64,000 nt of DNA, taken from assembly GCF_003990445.1 (NCBI RefSeq), contig NZ_REEZ01000003.1:468635-532634 (forward strand), given 5' to 3'. The notes below the pieces were generated by a model. That model did not search any database, was not told the origin of the DNA, and saw only the letters and a program-made list of their open reading frames with translations. Of this stretch, positions 18,118 through 27,223 are shown piece after piece. How positions within the stretch are numbered: the stretch's first letter is position 1; every line of letters begins with the position of its first letter. The DNA is from Pararhodobacter zhoushanensis (GTDB lineage: Bacteria > Pseudomonadota > Alphaproteobacteria > Rhodobacterales > Rhodobacteraceae). A program made the translations under genes and the position numbers.

Positions 18118-19410
18118 ATGCACGACATCCGCGCCATCCGCGAGAACCCGCAAGCCTTTGACGCCGCCCTGGCCCGCCGTGGGCTGGCACCGCTCTCGGC
18201 CGGGCTGTTGGCCCTGGACGAAGCGCGCCGGGCCAAGATCCTTGCCGCCGAAACCGCGCAGGCCGAGCAGAACCGCGCGTCCAAGGAAGTCGGCGCGGCC
18301 AAGGCCAAGGGCGATGACGCCGAATTCGAGCGCCTGCGCGCGCTTGTGGCCGAGAAAAAGGCCGAGATCTCGCGGCTGGGTGTAGAGGCGGGCGAGGAAG
18401 ACGCCAAGCTGACAGCCGCGCTCGAGGTCATCCCGAACCTGCCGCTGGACGTGGTGCCCGACGGCAAGGACGAGGCCGACAACGTCGAAATCCGGCGCTG
18501 GGGCACCCCACGCGCGCTGGACTTCGCACCGGTCGAGCATTTCGACATCGCGGGCGTCAAGCCCGGCCTTGATCTGGCGACGGCGGCCAAGCTGTCCGGC
18601 TCGCGCTTTATGGTGCTCAAGGGCGCCGTGGCCCGCGTCCACCGGGCGCTGGCGCAGTTCATGATCGACACGCATACGACCGAGCATGACCTGCTGGAAT
18701 GCTGGACCCCGGTTCTGGTCAAGCCCGAGGCGATGTATGGCACCGGCAACCTGCCCAAATTCGCCGAGGACAGCTACGAGACGACCAACGGCTGGTGGCT
18801 GATCCCCACCTCGGAAGTCACCATGACCAACTTCGCCGCCGGTGAGATCCTCGACGGGGCCGCGCTGCCAGTGCGCATGACGGCGCATACCCATTGCTTC
18901 CGCTCCGAGGCGGGCTCGGCGGGCAAGGATACGACCGGCATCCTGCGCCAGCACCAGTTCGAGAAGGTCGAAATGGTCACCCTGTGCCACCCCGACGAGG
19001 CACTGGCCGAGCACGAGCGCATGACCGCCTGCGCGCAGGCGATTCTGGAAAAGCTGGAACTGCCTTACCGCACGGTCGTGCTGTGTACCGGCGACATGGG
19101 CTTTGGCAGCCAGAAAACCCATGACATCGAAGTGTGGTTGCCGGGGCAGAACACCTACCGCGAGATTTCGTCCTGCTCGACCTGCGGCCAGTTTCAGGCC
19201 CGCCGGATGAACGGCCGCTTCCGGCCTGAGGGCGGCGGCAAGCCCGAATTTCTGGCGACGCTGAACGGGTCGGGTCTGGCGGTCGGGCGCTGCCTGATCG
19301 CGGTGCTGGAGAATGGCCAGCAGGCCGACGGCTCGGTCACTCTGCCCGCCGCGCTGCATCCGTGGCTGGGCGGCAAGACGCGAATCACGGCTGAGGGTGC
19401 GCTGGCTTAA
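18118..19410 (+). CDS. serS: Seryl-tRNA synthetase
   Basis: A 430-residue class II synthetase that charges tRNA(Ser), and tRNA(Sec) where present. The N-terminal antiparallel coiled coil (about 30-100) reads tRNA. The catalytic core has class II motif 2 around [20 protein letters not shown] and motif 3 around [17 protein letters not shown]. The ATG at 18118 ([14 protein letters not shown]) is the family start; the upstream in-frame codons look non-coding. It is divergent from the ECF sigma gene. Confidence 0.97.
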   Translation: MHDIRAIRENPQAFDAALARRGLAPLSAGLLALDEARRAKILAAETAQAEQNRASKEVGAAKAKGDDAEFERLRALVAEKKAEISRLGVEAGEEDAKLTAALEVIPNLPLDVVPDGKDEADNVEIRRWGTPRALDFAPVEHFDIAGVKPGLDLATAAKLSGSRFMVLKGAVARVHRALAQFMIDTHTTEHDLLECWTPVLVKPEAMYGTGNLPKFAEDSYETTNGWWLIPTSEVTMTNFAAGEILDGAALPVRMTAHTHCFRSEAGSAGKDTTGILRQHQFEKVEMVTLCHPDEALAEHERMTACAQAILEKLELPYRTVVLCTGDMGFGSQKTHDIEVWLPGQNTYREISSCSTCGQFQARRMNGRFRPEGGGKPEFLATLNGSGLAVGRCLIAVLENGQQADGSVTLPAALHPWLGGKTRITAEGALA

Positions 19411-19420
19411 GCGGCGCAGG

Positions 19421-19520
19421 GCGGGGGGGGCTGCCGCCCCCCCCGCACCCCCCTGCCCAAAGGGGGTTTTCCACCCCCTTTGGAAACCCCCAAGGATATT
19501 GAGAGACAGAAAATGATAAC
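19421..19520. repeat. GGATATTT intergenic element, copy E (variant)
   Basis: After serS: a GGGGGGGG/CCCCCCCC stem, a second stem AAAGGGGGTTTTCCACCCCCTTT, then CCCCAAGGATATTG and GAGACAGAAAATGAT. It probably ends serS transcription. Copy F lies about 110 bases on in the opposite orientation. Confidence 0.65.
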
Positions 19521-19633
19521 ACCCCGCTCCAGCTGGAACGGGGTGCCATTTCCTGTCACGGTCATCGGCATCCCTGCCTGTACCGCTCCATCACTCTCGA
19601 CGTAAAACCTTGCGTTAAGGTTAACGCGCGCCG

Positions 19634-19704
19634 GCATTTTCTGTCTGGAAATATCCTCGGGGGGTGAATTCGGCTTTAGCCGAAGAGGGGGGCCGAGGCC
19701 CCCT
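19634..19704. repeat. GGATATTT intergenic element, copy F (inverted)
   Basis: Minus-strand orientation, directly after the alpha/beta hydrolase stop. It has a GGGGGCC stem, CTTCGGCTAAAGCCGAA hairpin, ATTCACCCCCCGAGGATATTT and the tail CCAGACAGAAAATG. With copy E it fills the 293-base convergent gap between serS and the hydrolase. That gap also holds a hairpin CACCCCG...CGGGGTG near 19518-19545 and no gene. Confidence 0.7.
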
Positions 19705-20633
19705 TACCCCGTGTGCCGCTCGAACAGGTGCAGGGTTCTGGCGAGGAAGTCGTCGCGGACCTCCGGGCGTTCCATCAACAGCTCGTGCCTGGCGCCGGGG
19801 TAGTCGATCAACGCCGCGCCGGGCCAGCCGTCTGCGCGGTGTCGGATCGCCGGGTGGGCGACGATGGTGTCGTCGCTGCCCAAGCCAAAGAGGGCGGGCA
19901 CCGCAGGGGCGGGCAGGGGAGCGAGCGCGGCAATTTCGCGCAGCGCGGCGCCCATCCAGCGCAGCGACGGGCCGCCGAGGCTGAGGCGCGCATCCCCCAG
20001 GACCTGCGCCTTCATGCGGTCGAACTGCGCGCGGTCGGTGGTCAGGTTGTTGTCGTCGAAACCCATGCTGGTGAGGCCGTAGGTCGGGCCGGTGGTCGGC
20101 GCATAGCCGGTGTCGGCCCCGACCAAGCGCGCAAGGGGTGTCACAAAGCGCAGCAAGGCAGCCTGCACCGGAGGCAAGGGCAGCCCCAGCATCGGCGCGC
20201 TGAAGGCCACGGCGGGCGGGGTCTTGCCGCGCATCAGCCCGCGCAGGGCGATGCAGCCGCCCATGGAATGCGCGATCCAGGGCAGGGGACCGGGTGCCAG
20301 CGTACCGGCCACCGCCAGCACTGCGTCGAGATCGCGCTGGAACTCGGCGAAGTCGCCGATATGGCCGCAAAGCGGATCGCTCAGCGCGCGATCGGCCAGC
20401 CCCTGACCGCGCCAGTCGACGACCAGCGCGCCCCAGCCCGCTGCGCCCAGGTCGCGCACCAGTTCGCCGTATTTCTCGATGTATTCCGTGCGGCCCGGCA
20501 GGATCAGCACATGCCGCGCGCCGGGCCAATGTGCCAGCCGGATCTGCACCCCGTCCGCCGCCTTCACCCAATACGCGCGCCCGCCATCGGGGGCGCCGCA
20601 CTCGGCCAGCGGGGCGGGGGTCAGACCGGCCAT
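19704..20633 (-). CDS. Alpha/beta hydrolase, lysophospholipase (PldB-like)
   Basis: A 309-residue alpha/beta-fold hydrolase resembling PldB monoacylglycerol lipase/lysophospholipase. The nucleophile elbow AHSMGG places Ser123. The oxyanion region is LILPGRTEYIEKYGELV, and the catalytic His is in the late segment YPGARHELLME. VVDWRGQGLADR is the typical strand-4 sequence. It has no signal peptide. The SCP2-domain gene ends 7 bases upstream on the same strand, so both may be one unit for lipid handling. Confidence 0.85.
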   Translation of the reverse strand: MAGLTPAPLAECGAPDGGRAYWVKAADGVQIRLAHWPGARHVLILPGRTEYIEKYGELVRDLGAAGWGALVVDWRGQGLADRALSDPLCGHIGDFAEFQRDLDAVLAVAGTLAPGPLPWIAHSMGGCIALRGLMRGKTPPAVAFSAPMLGLPLPPVQAALLRFVTPLARLVGADTGYAPTTGPTYGLTSMGFDDNNLTTDRAQFDRMKAQVLGDARLSLGGPSLRWMGAALREIAALAPLPAPAVPALFGLGSDDTIVAHPAIRHRADGWPGAALIDYPGARHELLMERPEVRDDFLARTLHLFERHTG

Positions 20634-20640
20634 CGCACGT

Positions 20641-20925
20641 TCAGCCCAGAACCGAGGCCAGCTTCATCGCGTCGCTCATCGAGCCGTCGATCTTCAGCTT
20701 GCCCTGCATGAAGGCCATCGTCGGGTTGATGTCGCCGTTCATCATGCCCTCGAACGTCTCGGCCGAGGCGGTCAGCGTGACGTCGGCTTCATCATCGCCC
20801 GCGCGCACACCGGCGTTGTCGAGAATGATCGAGCCCTCGTCTGCAATGACGAATTTCGCCGAGCCGTCAAAGCTGGAGACCTTGGCGGACAGGGCCTCGA
20901 CGGCTTTTTCGATGATGTCGCTCAT
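20641..20925 (-). CDS. SCP2 sterol-binding domain protein
   Basis: A 94-residue protein that is essentially a single SCP2 lipid-transfer domain. The pattern SAKFVIADEGSIILDNAG, then ADVTLTASAETFEGMMNGDINPTMAFMQGKLKIDG, is characteristic. SCP2 domains bind fatty acyl or sterol-like lipids; the bacterial ligand is unknown. The ATG at 20925 gives the family length. It is upstream of the lysophospholipase-like gene and divergent from a TPR protein gene. Confidence 0.88.
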   Translation of the reverse strand: MSDIIEKAVEALSAKVSSFDGSAKFVIADEGSIILDNAGVRAGDDEADVTLTASAETFEGMMNGDINPTMAFMQGKLKIDGSMSDAMKLASVLG

Positions 20926-21013
20926 GTGTTCGTATCCTGATCGTGATCGCTGGGTAGGGACGCGCTGTCCGGGACCCCTCGCCTTTTGCCGAGGGTGCGC
21001 TATTCTGGCCAGT

Positions 21014-21586
21014 ATGAAGCAGCGGCTCTCCTTCCTCAATCCTGTCGTGGCGGCAACATTTACGTTAACGTCAATAGCGCTGGCGTGGCCGGTTTTCGCA
21101 CAACAAGATCGCACCGAGATGACGGTTTTGCTGCAGCAACTGGCCGATCCCGACGAGGAAGGCTGGATGCGCGTCGAGCGTCAGGTGCTGCGCGCATGGT
21201 CGCAATCGGGCTCGGCCACCATCGATTATCTGTTCCAGCGCGGCCAGACCGCCTTGCAGGCCGGGCAGGCCGATGAAGCGATCGACCATTTCAGCGCGGT
21301 GATCGACTATGATCCCGAATTTGCCGAGGCGTGGAATGGCCGCGCGACAGCGTATTTCCTGGCCAACCGGATGGGGCAGTCGCTGGCGGATATCGAGCAG
21401 GTGCTGCGCCTCAACCCGCACCACTTTGGCGCATTGGCCGGCTTGGCGATGATTCTCGAATCGCTGGAGCGGCCCGAGGATGCGCTGGCCGCCTATGAAG
21501 CCTCCCTCGCCATCAACCCGCACCAGCAGAACGTGATTGACGCTGTTGCGCGGCTCGCGCTTGCCTCGGCCGGGCAGGCGCTTTAG
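21014..21586 (+). CDS. Exported TPR-repeat protein
   Basis: A 190-residue protein with a signal peptide or N-terminal anchor (VVAATFTLTSIALAWPVFAQ, residues 11-30) and tetratricopeptide repeats from about residue 75 (RGQTALQAGQADEAIDHFSA, AWNGRATAYFLANRMGQSL, GLAMILESLERPEDALAAYE). Such proteins scaffold complexes in the periplasm. The helicase gene follows 39 bases on in the same direction. Confidence 0.82.
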   Translation: MKQRLSFLNPVVAATFTLTSIALAWPVFAQQDRTEMTVLLQQLADPDEEGWMRVERQVLRAWSQSGSATIDYLFQRGQTALQAGQADEAIDHFSAVIDYDPEFAEAWNGRATAYFLANRMGQSLADIEQVLRLNPHHFGALAGLAMILESLERPEDALAAYEASLAINPHQQNVIDAVARLALASAGQAL

Positions 21587-21625
21587 GTCGTCGGGCGCAG
21601 GCAACCGCCGCAGAGGCATTTCCGT

Positions 21626-24589
21626 ATGAACAGCAAGGGCCGGGTGACTGCGGTATTGGGACCCACCAACACCGGCAAGACCCATTACGCCATCGAGAGA
21701 ATGCTGGGCCATCGCACCGGCGTCATCGGCCTGCCGCTGCGCCTTTTGGCGCGCGAGGTTTATGACCGCATCGTTGCGCTGCGCGGCCCGTCGGTGGTGG
21801 CGCTGGTCACCGGCGAAGAGCGCATCGTTCCCGAGCGTACCCAGTATTGGGTCTGTACGACCGAAGCGATGCCCTTGGAGATCGGCGCGGATTTCATCGC
21901 GATTGATGAGATCCAGCTCTGTGCGGATCCCGACCGGGGGCATGTCTTCACTGACCGGCTGCTGAATGCGCGCGGGCTCTTGGAGACGCTGTTTCTGGGG
22001 TCGGACACCATGCGCGGCGCGATTGCCGCGCTGGTGCCGGGCGCGCAATTCGTGCGGCGCGAGCGGTTGTCGACGCTGACTTATTCCGGGTCCAAGAAAA
22101 TCGCCCGGATGCCCGCGCGCTCGGCCATCGTCGCGTTCTCGGTCGAAAACGTCTACGCCATCGCCGAGCTGATCCGTCGCCAGAAGGGCGGTTGCGCCAT
22201 CGTCATGGGCGCGCTCAGCCCCCGGACGCGGAATGCGCAGGTGGATCTCTATCAGAATGGCGATGTGGATTATCTGGTGGCGACCGATGCGATTGGCATG
22301 GGGTTGAACCTTGATATTCGCCATGTCGCCTTTGCCGGCACGTCGAAATTCGACGGTCGGCGGATGCGGCAGCTGAATCCGGACGAGCTTGCGCAGATCG
22401 CCGGGCGGGCAGGCCGGCACACGGCCGAGGGCAGCTTTGGCGTGACCGGAGAAGCGCGGCCGCTGCATCCTGAGGTTGTTGAGGCGATCGAGACACACCG
22501 TTTCCTGCCGATCCGCAAACTCCACTGGCGCAATACCCGGCTGGAGTTTGGCACGGCAGACCGGCTGATCAGTAGCCTTGAGCAGCATACACAGGACGAA
22601 TGGCTGACCCGTGTGCGCGAGGCCGACGACCTCATGGCGCTGAAATCCTTGGCGGCGACGCCAGAGGTTTCGGCACGCATCCGCCATGCCAAGGATGTTC
22701 GCCTGCTGTGGGACATTTGCCGTATTCCCGATTTCCGCGGAATCTCGCATACTGAGCACACCAGCCTGCTGGCGCGGCTCTTCGAGTTCGTGCATGACGG
22801 CGGTCGCATACCGACCGACTGGCTGGCGCGGGCGATCAAGGGTATCGACCGGGTCGAAGGCGACATTGATACCTTGTCGCGAAGATTGGCCTTTATCCGG
22901 ACGTGGACCTATGTTGCACAACGTGCAGGATGGGTTGATGACGAAAGCCATTGGCGCGGCGAGACTCGCGCTGTAGAAGACCGGCTGTCAGATGCGCTGC
23001 ACGCGCGTCTGACCGCAGCATTTGTTGACCGGCGCACCAGTGTGTTGTTGCGGCGGTTGAACCAGAAGGAGAGCCTTGTGGCCGAGGTGAATGACAAGGG
23101 CGAAGTGACGGTCGAGGGCGAGTTCATCGGCCGTCTTGAAGGATTCCGGTTCCGTCAGGACAAGACGGAGTCCACCGAAGAGGCGCGCACGTTGCGCCAG
23201 GCCGCTGTGGCGGCTCTCGCCCCGGCGTTCAATCTGCGCGCGGACAAGTTCTATAACGCGCCCGATACCGAGATGGACTTCACCGAGCAGGGTGGCCTGA
23301 TGTGGGGCGCCGAAGCGGTGGGCAAGCTGGTCGCGGGTTCGGACCCGCTGCGCCCGCAGGTTGTGGCCTTCGTCGATGACGAAGCCGGCACCGACGTTGC
23401 CGACAAGGTGCGTCGCCGCTTGCAGCATTTCATCGACCGCAAGGTTTCGGCGCTGTTCGAGCCGCTGTCGAACCTGCAGCGGGATGAGACGCTGTCGGGC
23501 ATGGCGCGCGGCTTTGCGTTCCGGCTGGTCGAAAGCTTGGGTGTCCTGCCGCGCGAAGGCGTGGCCGAGGATGTGAAAGCGCTGGATCAGGAATCGCGCG
23601 GCATGCTGCGCAAGCATGGCGTGCGTTTCGGTCAGTTCACCATCTTCCTGCCCGCGCTCTTGAAACCCGCACCGACCCGTCTGCGTCTGGTTCTGTGGTC
23701 GCTGGCGCAGGGGCTGGATACCTTCCCTGAAAGCCCGCCGCCGGGTCTGGTGACGATCCCCAACATCCCCGATGTGCCGGTCGAGCATTACACCCTGTCG
23801 GGCTATCGCCCTGCCGGGTCGCGCGCGATCCGCATTGATATGCTGGAACGTCTGGCCGATCTGGTCCGCACCCGTGACGCCCGTGCCGGGTTCGAGGCGG
23901 CGGCAGAGATGCTGTCGATCACCGGCATGACGCTGGAGCAATTCGCCGATCTGATGCAGGGTCTGGGCTATGCCGCCGAGCGCGGCGAGCGCGTCAAGCA
24001 GCGTCCGGCGCCCAGCTCTGAGGCTACCGCCGAAGAGATCGCGGCGAAAGCCAAGGCGCAAGCCGACGCCTCGCATATCATCGTCGAAGAGGCCGAAGCT
24101 CCTGCCGCCGATGAGCCGGTGGCTGAGGGTGAGGCTCAGGCCGAAGCCGCCGCTCCGGCGGTCGCGCCCGAAGAGATGGAGGTGTTCTACACCTTCCGCT
24201 GGTCGCCCCGTCCGCGTCCGGCCCGCAACGATGGGCAACGCCGTGGTCCCCGCCGGGACCAAGGCCGCGATCAGGGCGCACCGCAGGGTCAGCCGCGCGA
24301 TGCCGCTGCGCCGCAGGGCGAGCGTGCCCCGCGCGAAAAGCGTGACGGCGACGCTCCGCGGGGGGATCGTCCGCGTCGTGACGGCAAGCCTCAGGGTGAG
24401 CGGAACGACCGGTCCAAGGGCGGCAAGCCCGGTGGGAAGTTCGGTGGCAAGCGGGACGGCGAGCGCGATCAGCGCCGCGACAACCAGCAGCCGCGCAGCT
24501 TCACCTCGGGCCCCGAGCGCAAGCGTGACAAGATCGACCCTGACAACCCCTTCGCCGCCGCGTTGATGGGGCTGAAGGACAAGAAGTGA
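21626..24589 (+). CDS. SUV3-like DExH helicase (MgpS type)
   Basis: A 987-residue superfamily 2 RNA helicase related to mitochondrial SUPV3L1. Walker A GPTNTGKTH is at residues 12-20 and the Walker B region AIDEIQL near 90-97. The C-terminal RecA motif DELAQIAGRAGRHTAEGSFG lies around 252-271. Long accessory helical domains follow. The last 140 residues are disordered and rich in Arg, Gly, Gln and Asp, typical of RNA-binding tails. It overlaps the S4-domain gene by 4 bases, supporting a role in RNA metabolism. The substrate is not known from the sequence. Confidence 0.88.
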   Translation: MNSKGRVTAVLGPTNTGKTHYAIERMLGHRTGVIGLPLRLLAREVYDRIVALRGPSVVALVTGEERIVPERTQYWVCTTEAMPLEIGADFIAIDEIQLCADPDRGHVFTDRLLNARGLLETLFLGSDTMRGAIAALVPGAQFVRRERLSTLTYSGSKKIARMPARSAIVAFSVENVYAIAELIRRQKGGCAIVMGALSPRTRNAQVDLYQNGDVDYLVATDAIGMGLNLDIRHVAFAGTSKFDGRRMRQLNPDELAQIAGRAGRHTAEGSFGVTGEARPLHPEVVEAIETHRFLPIRKLHWRNTRLEFGTADRLISSLEQHTQDEWLTRVREADDLMALKSLAATPEVSARIRHAKDVRLLWDICRIPDFRGISHTEHTSLLARLFEFVHDGGRIPTDWLARAIKGIDRVEGDIDTLSRRLAFIRTWTYVAQRAGWVDDESHWRGETRAVEDRLSDALHARLTAAFVDRRTSVLLRRLNQKESLVAEVNDKGEVTVEGEFIGRLEGFRFRQDKTESTEEARTLRQAAVAALAPAFNLRADKFYNAPDTEMDFTEQGGLMWGAEAVGKLVAGSDPLRPQVVAFVDDEAGTDVADKVRRRLQHFIDRKVSALFEPLSNLQRDETLSGMARGFAFRLVESLGVLPREGVAEDVKALDQESRGMLRKHGVRFGQFTIFLPALLKPAPTRLRLVLWSLAQGLDTFPESPPPGLVTIPNIPDVPVEHYTLSGYRPAGSRAIRIDMLERLADLVRTRDARAGFEAAAEMLSITGMTLEQFADLMQGLGYAAERGERVKQRPAPSSEATAEEIAAKAKAQADASHIIVEEAEAPAADEPVAEGEAQAEAAAPAVAPEEMEVFYTFRWSPRPRPARNDGQRRGPRRDQGRDQGAPQGQPRDAAAPQGERAPREKRDGDAPRGDRPRRDGKPQGERNDRSKGGKPGGKFGGKRDGERDQRRDNQQPRSFTSGPERKRDKIDPDNPFAAALMGLKDKK

Positions 24590-24999
24590 GCGCGGATACG
24601 GGCCTTCGCTTAGGCGAGGGCCCGATTCGGCTGGACAAATGGCTGTGGCACGCGCGGTTCTTCAAATCGCGCAGCCTCGCCGCCGGGGCCTGCGGCGGCT
24701 CGATGCGGGTCAATGGCCAGCCGGTGTCCAAGCCCTCGACCGCGGTCAAACACGGCGATGTGCTGACCTTCGCACAGGGCCATCAGGTCCGCGTGGTTCG
24801 GATTCTGGCCCCCGGCCTGCGGCGCGGTCCCGCGCCTGAGGCGCAGGCGCTTTATGACGATCTCACGCCACCACCCACAGCCGAGGACATCGCTGCCCGT
24901 GCCGCCGAGCGCGCCAGCCGTCCGCACGCCGATCAGGGCGGGCGACCCACCGGCAAGGCGCGCCGCACGCTGGATGCTTTGCGGGGCGGTGAGGGCTGA
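24586..24999 (+). CDS. S4-domain RNA-binding protein (Hsp15/HslR-like)
   Basis: A 137-residue protein with an S4 domain at about residues 14-75 (IRLDKWLWHARFFKSRSLAA, then SMRVNGQPVSKPSTAVKHGD). E. coli Hsp15 of this family binds stalled 50S subunits carrying nascent chains. The C-terminal part is basic and Ala-rich. It starts with GTG overlapping the helicase stop (GTGA), so the two are translationally coupled. Confidence 0.88.
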   Translation: MSADTGLRLGEGPIRLDKWLWHARFFKSRSLAAGACGGSMRVNGQPVSKPSTAVKHGDVLTFAQGHQVRVVRILAPGLRRGPAPEAQALYDDLTPPPTAEDIAARAAERASRPHADQGGRPTGKARRTLDALRGGEG

Positions 25000-25112
25000 C
25001 TGCGCGCGATCAACGGTCAGATCGCGGTTGCTTTGCCGCAACTTGCCCGACCTGCCTTGATTGATCGTCCCAAGGACGTTAAGTCCGCATCGAGTTAACT
25101 GCGAGATCAGCC

Positions 25113-25451
25113 ATGACCTATGTCGTGATCGACAACTGCATTGCCTGCAAGTACACCGACTGCGTCGAGGTCTGCCCCGTCGACTGCTTCTACGAGGGTG
25201 AAAATTTCCTCGTTATCCACCCGGATGAATGCATCGACTGCGGTGTCTGCGAGCCGGAATGCCCGGCGGACGCGATTCGCCCGGATACCGAGCCGGGGCT
25301 GGAAAGCTGGGTCGAACTGAACCGCAAATATGCCGAGGTCTGGCCGGTGATCACCCAGCGCCGCGAACCTCTGCCCGACGCGCCAGATCGCGACGGTGAA
25401 GCCGACAAGCTGTCCAAATACTTCTCGGAAAAGCCGGGCGAGGGCAGCTGA
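25113..25451 (+). CDS. fdxA: 7Fe ferredoxin FdxA
   Basis: A 112-residue FdxA-type ferredoxin carrying one 3Fe-4S and one 4Fe-4S cluster, a cytoplasmic electron carrier. N-terminal cysteines are at 9, 12, 17, 21 and 25 in [18 protein letters not shown], and the second motif is [12 protein letters not shown]. The C-terminal extension [19 protein letters not shown] is typical. A terminator-like hairpin follows. It precedes carD, a common order in Rhodobacteraceae. Confidence 0.95.
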   Translation: MTYVVIDNCIACKYTDCVEVCPVDCFYEGENFLVIHPDECIDCGVCEPECPADAIRPDTEPGLESWVELNRKYAEVWPVITQRREPLPDAPDRDGEADKLSKYFSEKPGEGS

Positions 25452-25494
25452 CGTAACGGAATGCAGGTGCAGCGCATGATGGCGCTCACAGTCA

Positions 25495-25516
25495 CGCTGC
25501 TGTGCAGCGGGCGTTT
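25495..25516 (+). terminator. Terminator after fdxA
   Basis: CGCTGC and GCAGCG pair around TGT, followed by GGCGTTTTATT. It lies 43 bases after the fdxA stop and before the carD leader. Confidence 0.6.
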
Positions 25517-25637
25517 TATTACGTGCTTTGATTCGGACCATTTTTGTGTTACAAGAGTGCCACAACAATGATCTGCCCGGCATCCGCAGTGCTGCTCGCC
25601 TGTGCGATGTTTTTTTTGGCCTCAGTGATTGATCCGG

Positions 25638-25656
25638 CGGGAAACGACGTTTCCCG
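25638..25656 (+). promoter_or_regulatory. Hairpin in the carD 5' leader
   Basis: A perfect 8-bp stem CGGGAAAC-GAC-GTTTCCCG lies 48 bases before the carD ATG. It is too far from the start to mask the RBS directly. A T8 run precedes it at about 25609-25617. It may stabilise or control the leader. No known riboswitch is recognised. Confidence 0.35.
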
Positions 25657-25703
25657 TGGGTGTCTCTGTCGCTGAAAACCGGCCCAACTTGAGGAAGCCC
25701 AGC

Positions 25704-26213
25704 ATGAGCAAGACCCGCAAGGCCGAATTCCGCCCGAACGAGTTTGTTGTCTACCCGGCCCATGGGGTCGGCCAGATCGTCTCGATCGAAGAGCGTGAAA
25801 TCGCCGGGATGCAGCTCGAACTTTTCGTCATCTCGTTCGAAAAGGACAAGATGACGCTGCGCGTGCCGACCGACAAGGCGACAGCCGTTGGTATGCGCTC
25901 GCTCAGCTCGCCCGACATCGTGTCCAAGGCTCTGGCCACTCTTAAAGGCAAAGCCCGCGTCAAGCGTGCCATGTGGTCGCGCCGCGCGCAGGAATATGAG
26001 CAAAAGATCAACTCGGGCGACCTGCTGGCCATCGCCGAAGTCGTGCGCGACCTGCACCGCACCGACGACCAGCGCGAGCAGTCTTACTCGGAGCGTCAGC
26101 TCTACGAGGCCGCGCTTGAGCGTCTGACCCGCGAAGTCGCTGCCGTTTCGGGCATCGACGAAGCCGGGGCCGCCAAGCAGGTCGGTGAAGTGCTGGTCGC
26201 CCGCGCGGCCTGA
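25704..26213 (+). CDS. carD: CarD-family RNA polymerase-binding regulator
   Basis: A 169-residue CarD protein. The N-terminal Tudor-like RNAP-interaction domain (about 8-65) contains NEFVVYPAHGVGQIVSIE. The helical C-terminal DNA-binding domain (about 75-160) contains the Trp in KRAMWSRRAQEYEQKI. In Rhodobacter, CarD activates promoters lacking T at -7. The ATG at 25704 follows a GAGGAA RBS. A terminator follows the gene, so it is monocistronic. Confidence 0.95.
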   Translation: MSKTRKAEFRPNEFVVYPAHGVGQIVSIEEREIAGMQLELFVISFEKDKMTLRVPTDKATAVGMRSLSSPDIVSKALATLKGKARVKRAMWSRRAQEYEQKINSGDLLAIAEVVRDLHRTDDQREQSYSERQLYEAALERLTREVAAVSGIDEAGAAKQVGEVLVARAA

Positions 26214-26246
26214 TTTCTCGGCGCTTTAAAGGCTGATGATTGATTT

Positions 26247-26281
26247 CCACACCCCGGGCACAGCCTGGGGTGTTTGCGTTT
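26247..26281 (+). terminator. Terminator after carD
   Basis: ACACCCC and GGGGTGT pair with an additional GGGC/GCCT inner stem, followed by TTGCGTTTG, 34 bases after the carD stop. Confidence 0.7.
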
Positions 26282-26384
26282 GTGCCGTGTAACGGCCGCA
26301 AAACAACGCGGATTGCAGGCCGGACTTGCCAGCCGAGGTGTGACTGCACTATAGCCTGCCCGATCACGATTATCGGAGACGACC

Positions 26385-27125
26385 ATGGCAGGCCACTCAA
26401 AATGGGCCAACATCCAGCATCGCAAGGGCCGGCAGGATGCTGCGCGCTCGAAGATGTTCTCGAAGTTCTCGAAGGAAATCACCGTCGCTGCCAAGATGGG
26501 CGACCCTGACCCCGACAAGAACCCGCGCCTGCGGCTGGCGGTCAAGGAAGCCAAATCGCAGTCGATGCCCAAGGATAACATCGAACGCGCGATCAAGAAG
26601 GCGATTGGCGGCGACGCCGACGCCTATGAAGAAATCCGCTATGAGGGCTATGGCCCCAATGGCGTGGCGGTGATCGTCGAGACGATGACCGACAACCGCA
26701 ACCGCACGGCGTCCAACGTGCGCTCGGTCTTTGCCAAGAACGGTGGCAATCTGGGTGAAACCGGCTCGGTCGGGTTCATGTTCGACCGGATGGGGCAGAT
26801 CGTTTACCCCGCCAAGGTCGGCAGTGTCGATGCGGTGATGGAAGCCGCGATCGAGGCCGGGGCGTCGGATGTGGAAAGCTCGGAAGACGAGCACGTCATC
26901 TGGTGCGAGTTCGAGGACGTGAACGAGGTCTCGACCGCGCTGGAGGCCGCTTTGGGCGAGTCGGAGTCGACCAAGCTGGTCTGGAAGCCGCAGACCACGA
27001 CCGAGCTGGATCTGGACGGCATGCAGAAGCTGATGAAGCTGATCGACGCGCTGGAAGACGACGATGACGTGCAGACCGTCACGGCGAATTTCGAGGCGTC
27101 GGACGAGGTGATGGAACAGCTCTGA
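26385..27125 (+). CDS. yebC: YebC/PmpR family protein (TACO1-like)
   Basis: A 246-residue YebC protein. It starts with the diagnostic [19 protein letters not shown] and continues with [16 protein letters not shown] and [14 protein letters not shown]. YebC proteins have been described as transcription regulators and, more recently, as ribosome-associated factors that help translate proline stretches. It stands alone with an element of the GGATATTT repeat family downstream. Confidence 0.96.
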   Translation: MAGHSKWANIQHRKGRQDAARSKMFSKFSKEITVAAKMGDPDPDKNPRLRLAVKEAKSQSMPKDNIERAIKKAIGGDADAYEEIRYEGYGPNGVAVIVETMTDNRNRTASNVRSVFAKNGGNLGETGSVGFMFDRMGQIVYPAKVGSVDAVMEAAIEAGASDVESSEDEHVIWCEFEDVNEVSTALEAALGESESTKLVWKPQTTTELDLDGMQKLMKLIDALEDDDDVQTVTANFEASDEVMEQL

Positions 27126-27153
27126 GCTGGTTCTGACAGCGCTGGACGGGAAG

Positions 27154-27221
27154 AAGGGGGGCCTTGCCCCCCTCTTTGCTGCGCAAATTCACCCCCCAGG
27201 ATATTTATCGACAGATGATGG
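27154..27221. repeat. GGATATTT intergenic element, copy G
   Basis: Plus orientation after yebC: GGGGGGCCTTGCCCCCC stem, AAATTCACCCCCCAGGATATTTA and CGACAGATGATG. It abuts the 3' end of the converging NYN gene and could terminate yebC. Confidence 0.7.
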
Positions 27222-27223
27222 GG

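Noticed and set aside
21071-22951. A 626-codon open frame on the minus strand opposite the SUV3-like helicase
   Set aside because: It is a codon-position shadow in GC-rich DNA. It is rich in Arg, Gln and His with no family motif, and the plus-strand frame has clear helicase motifs.
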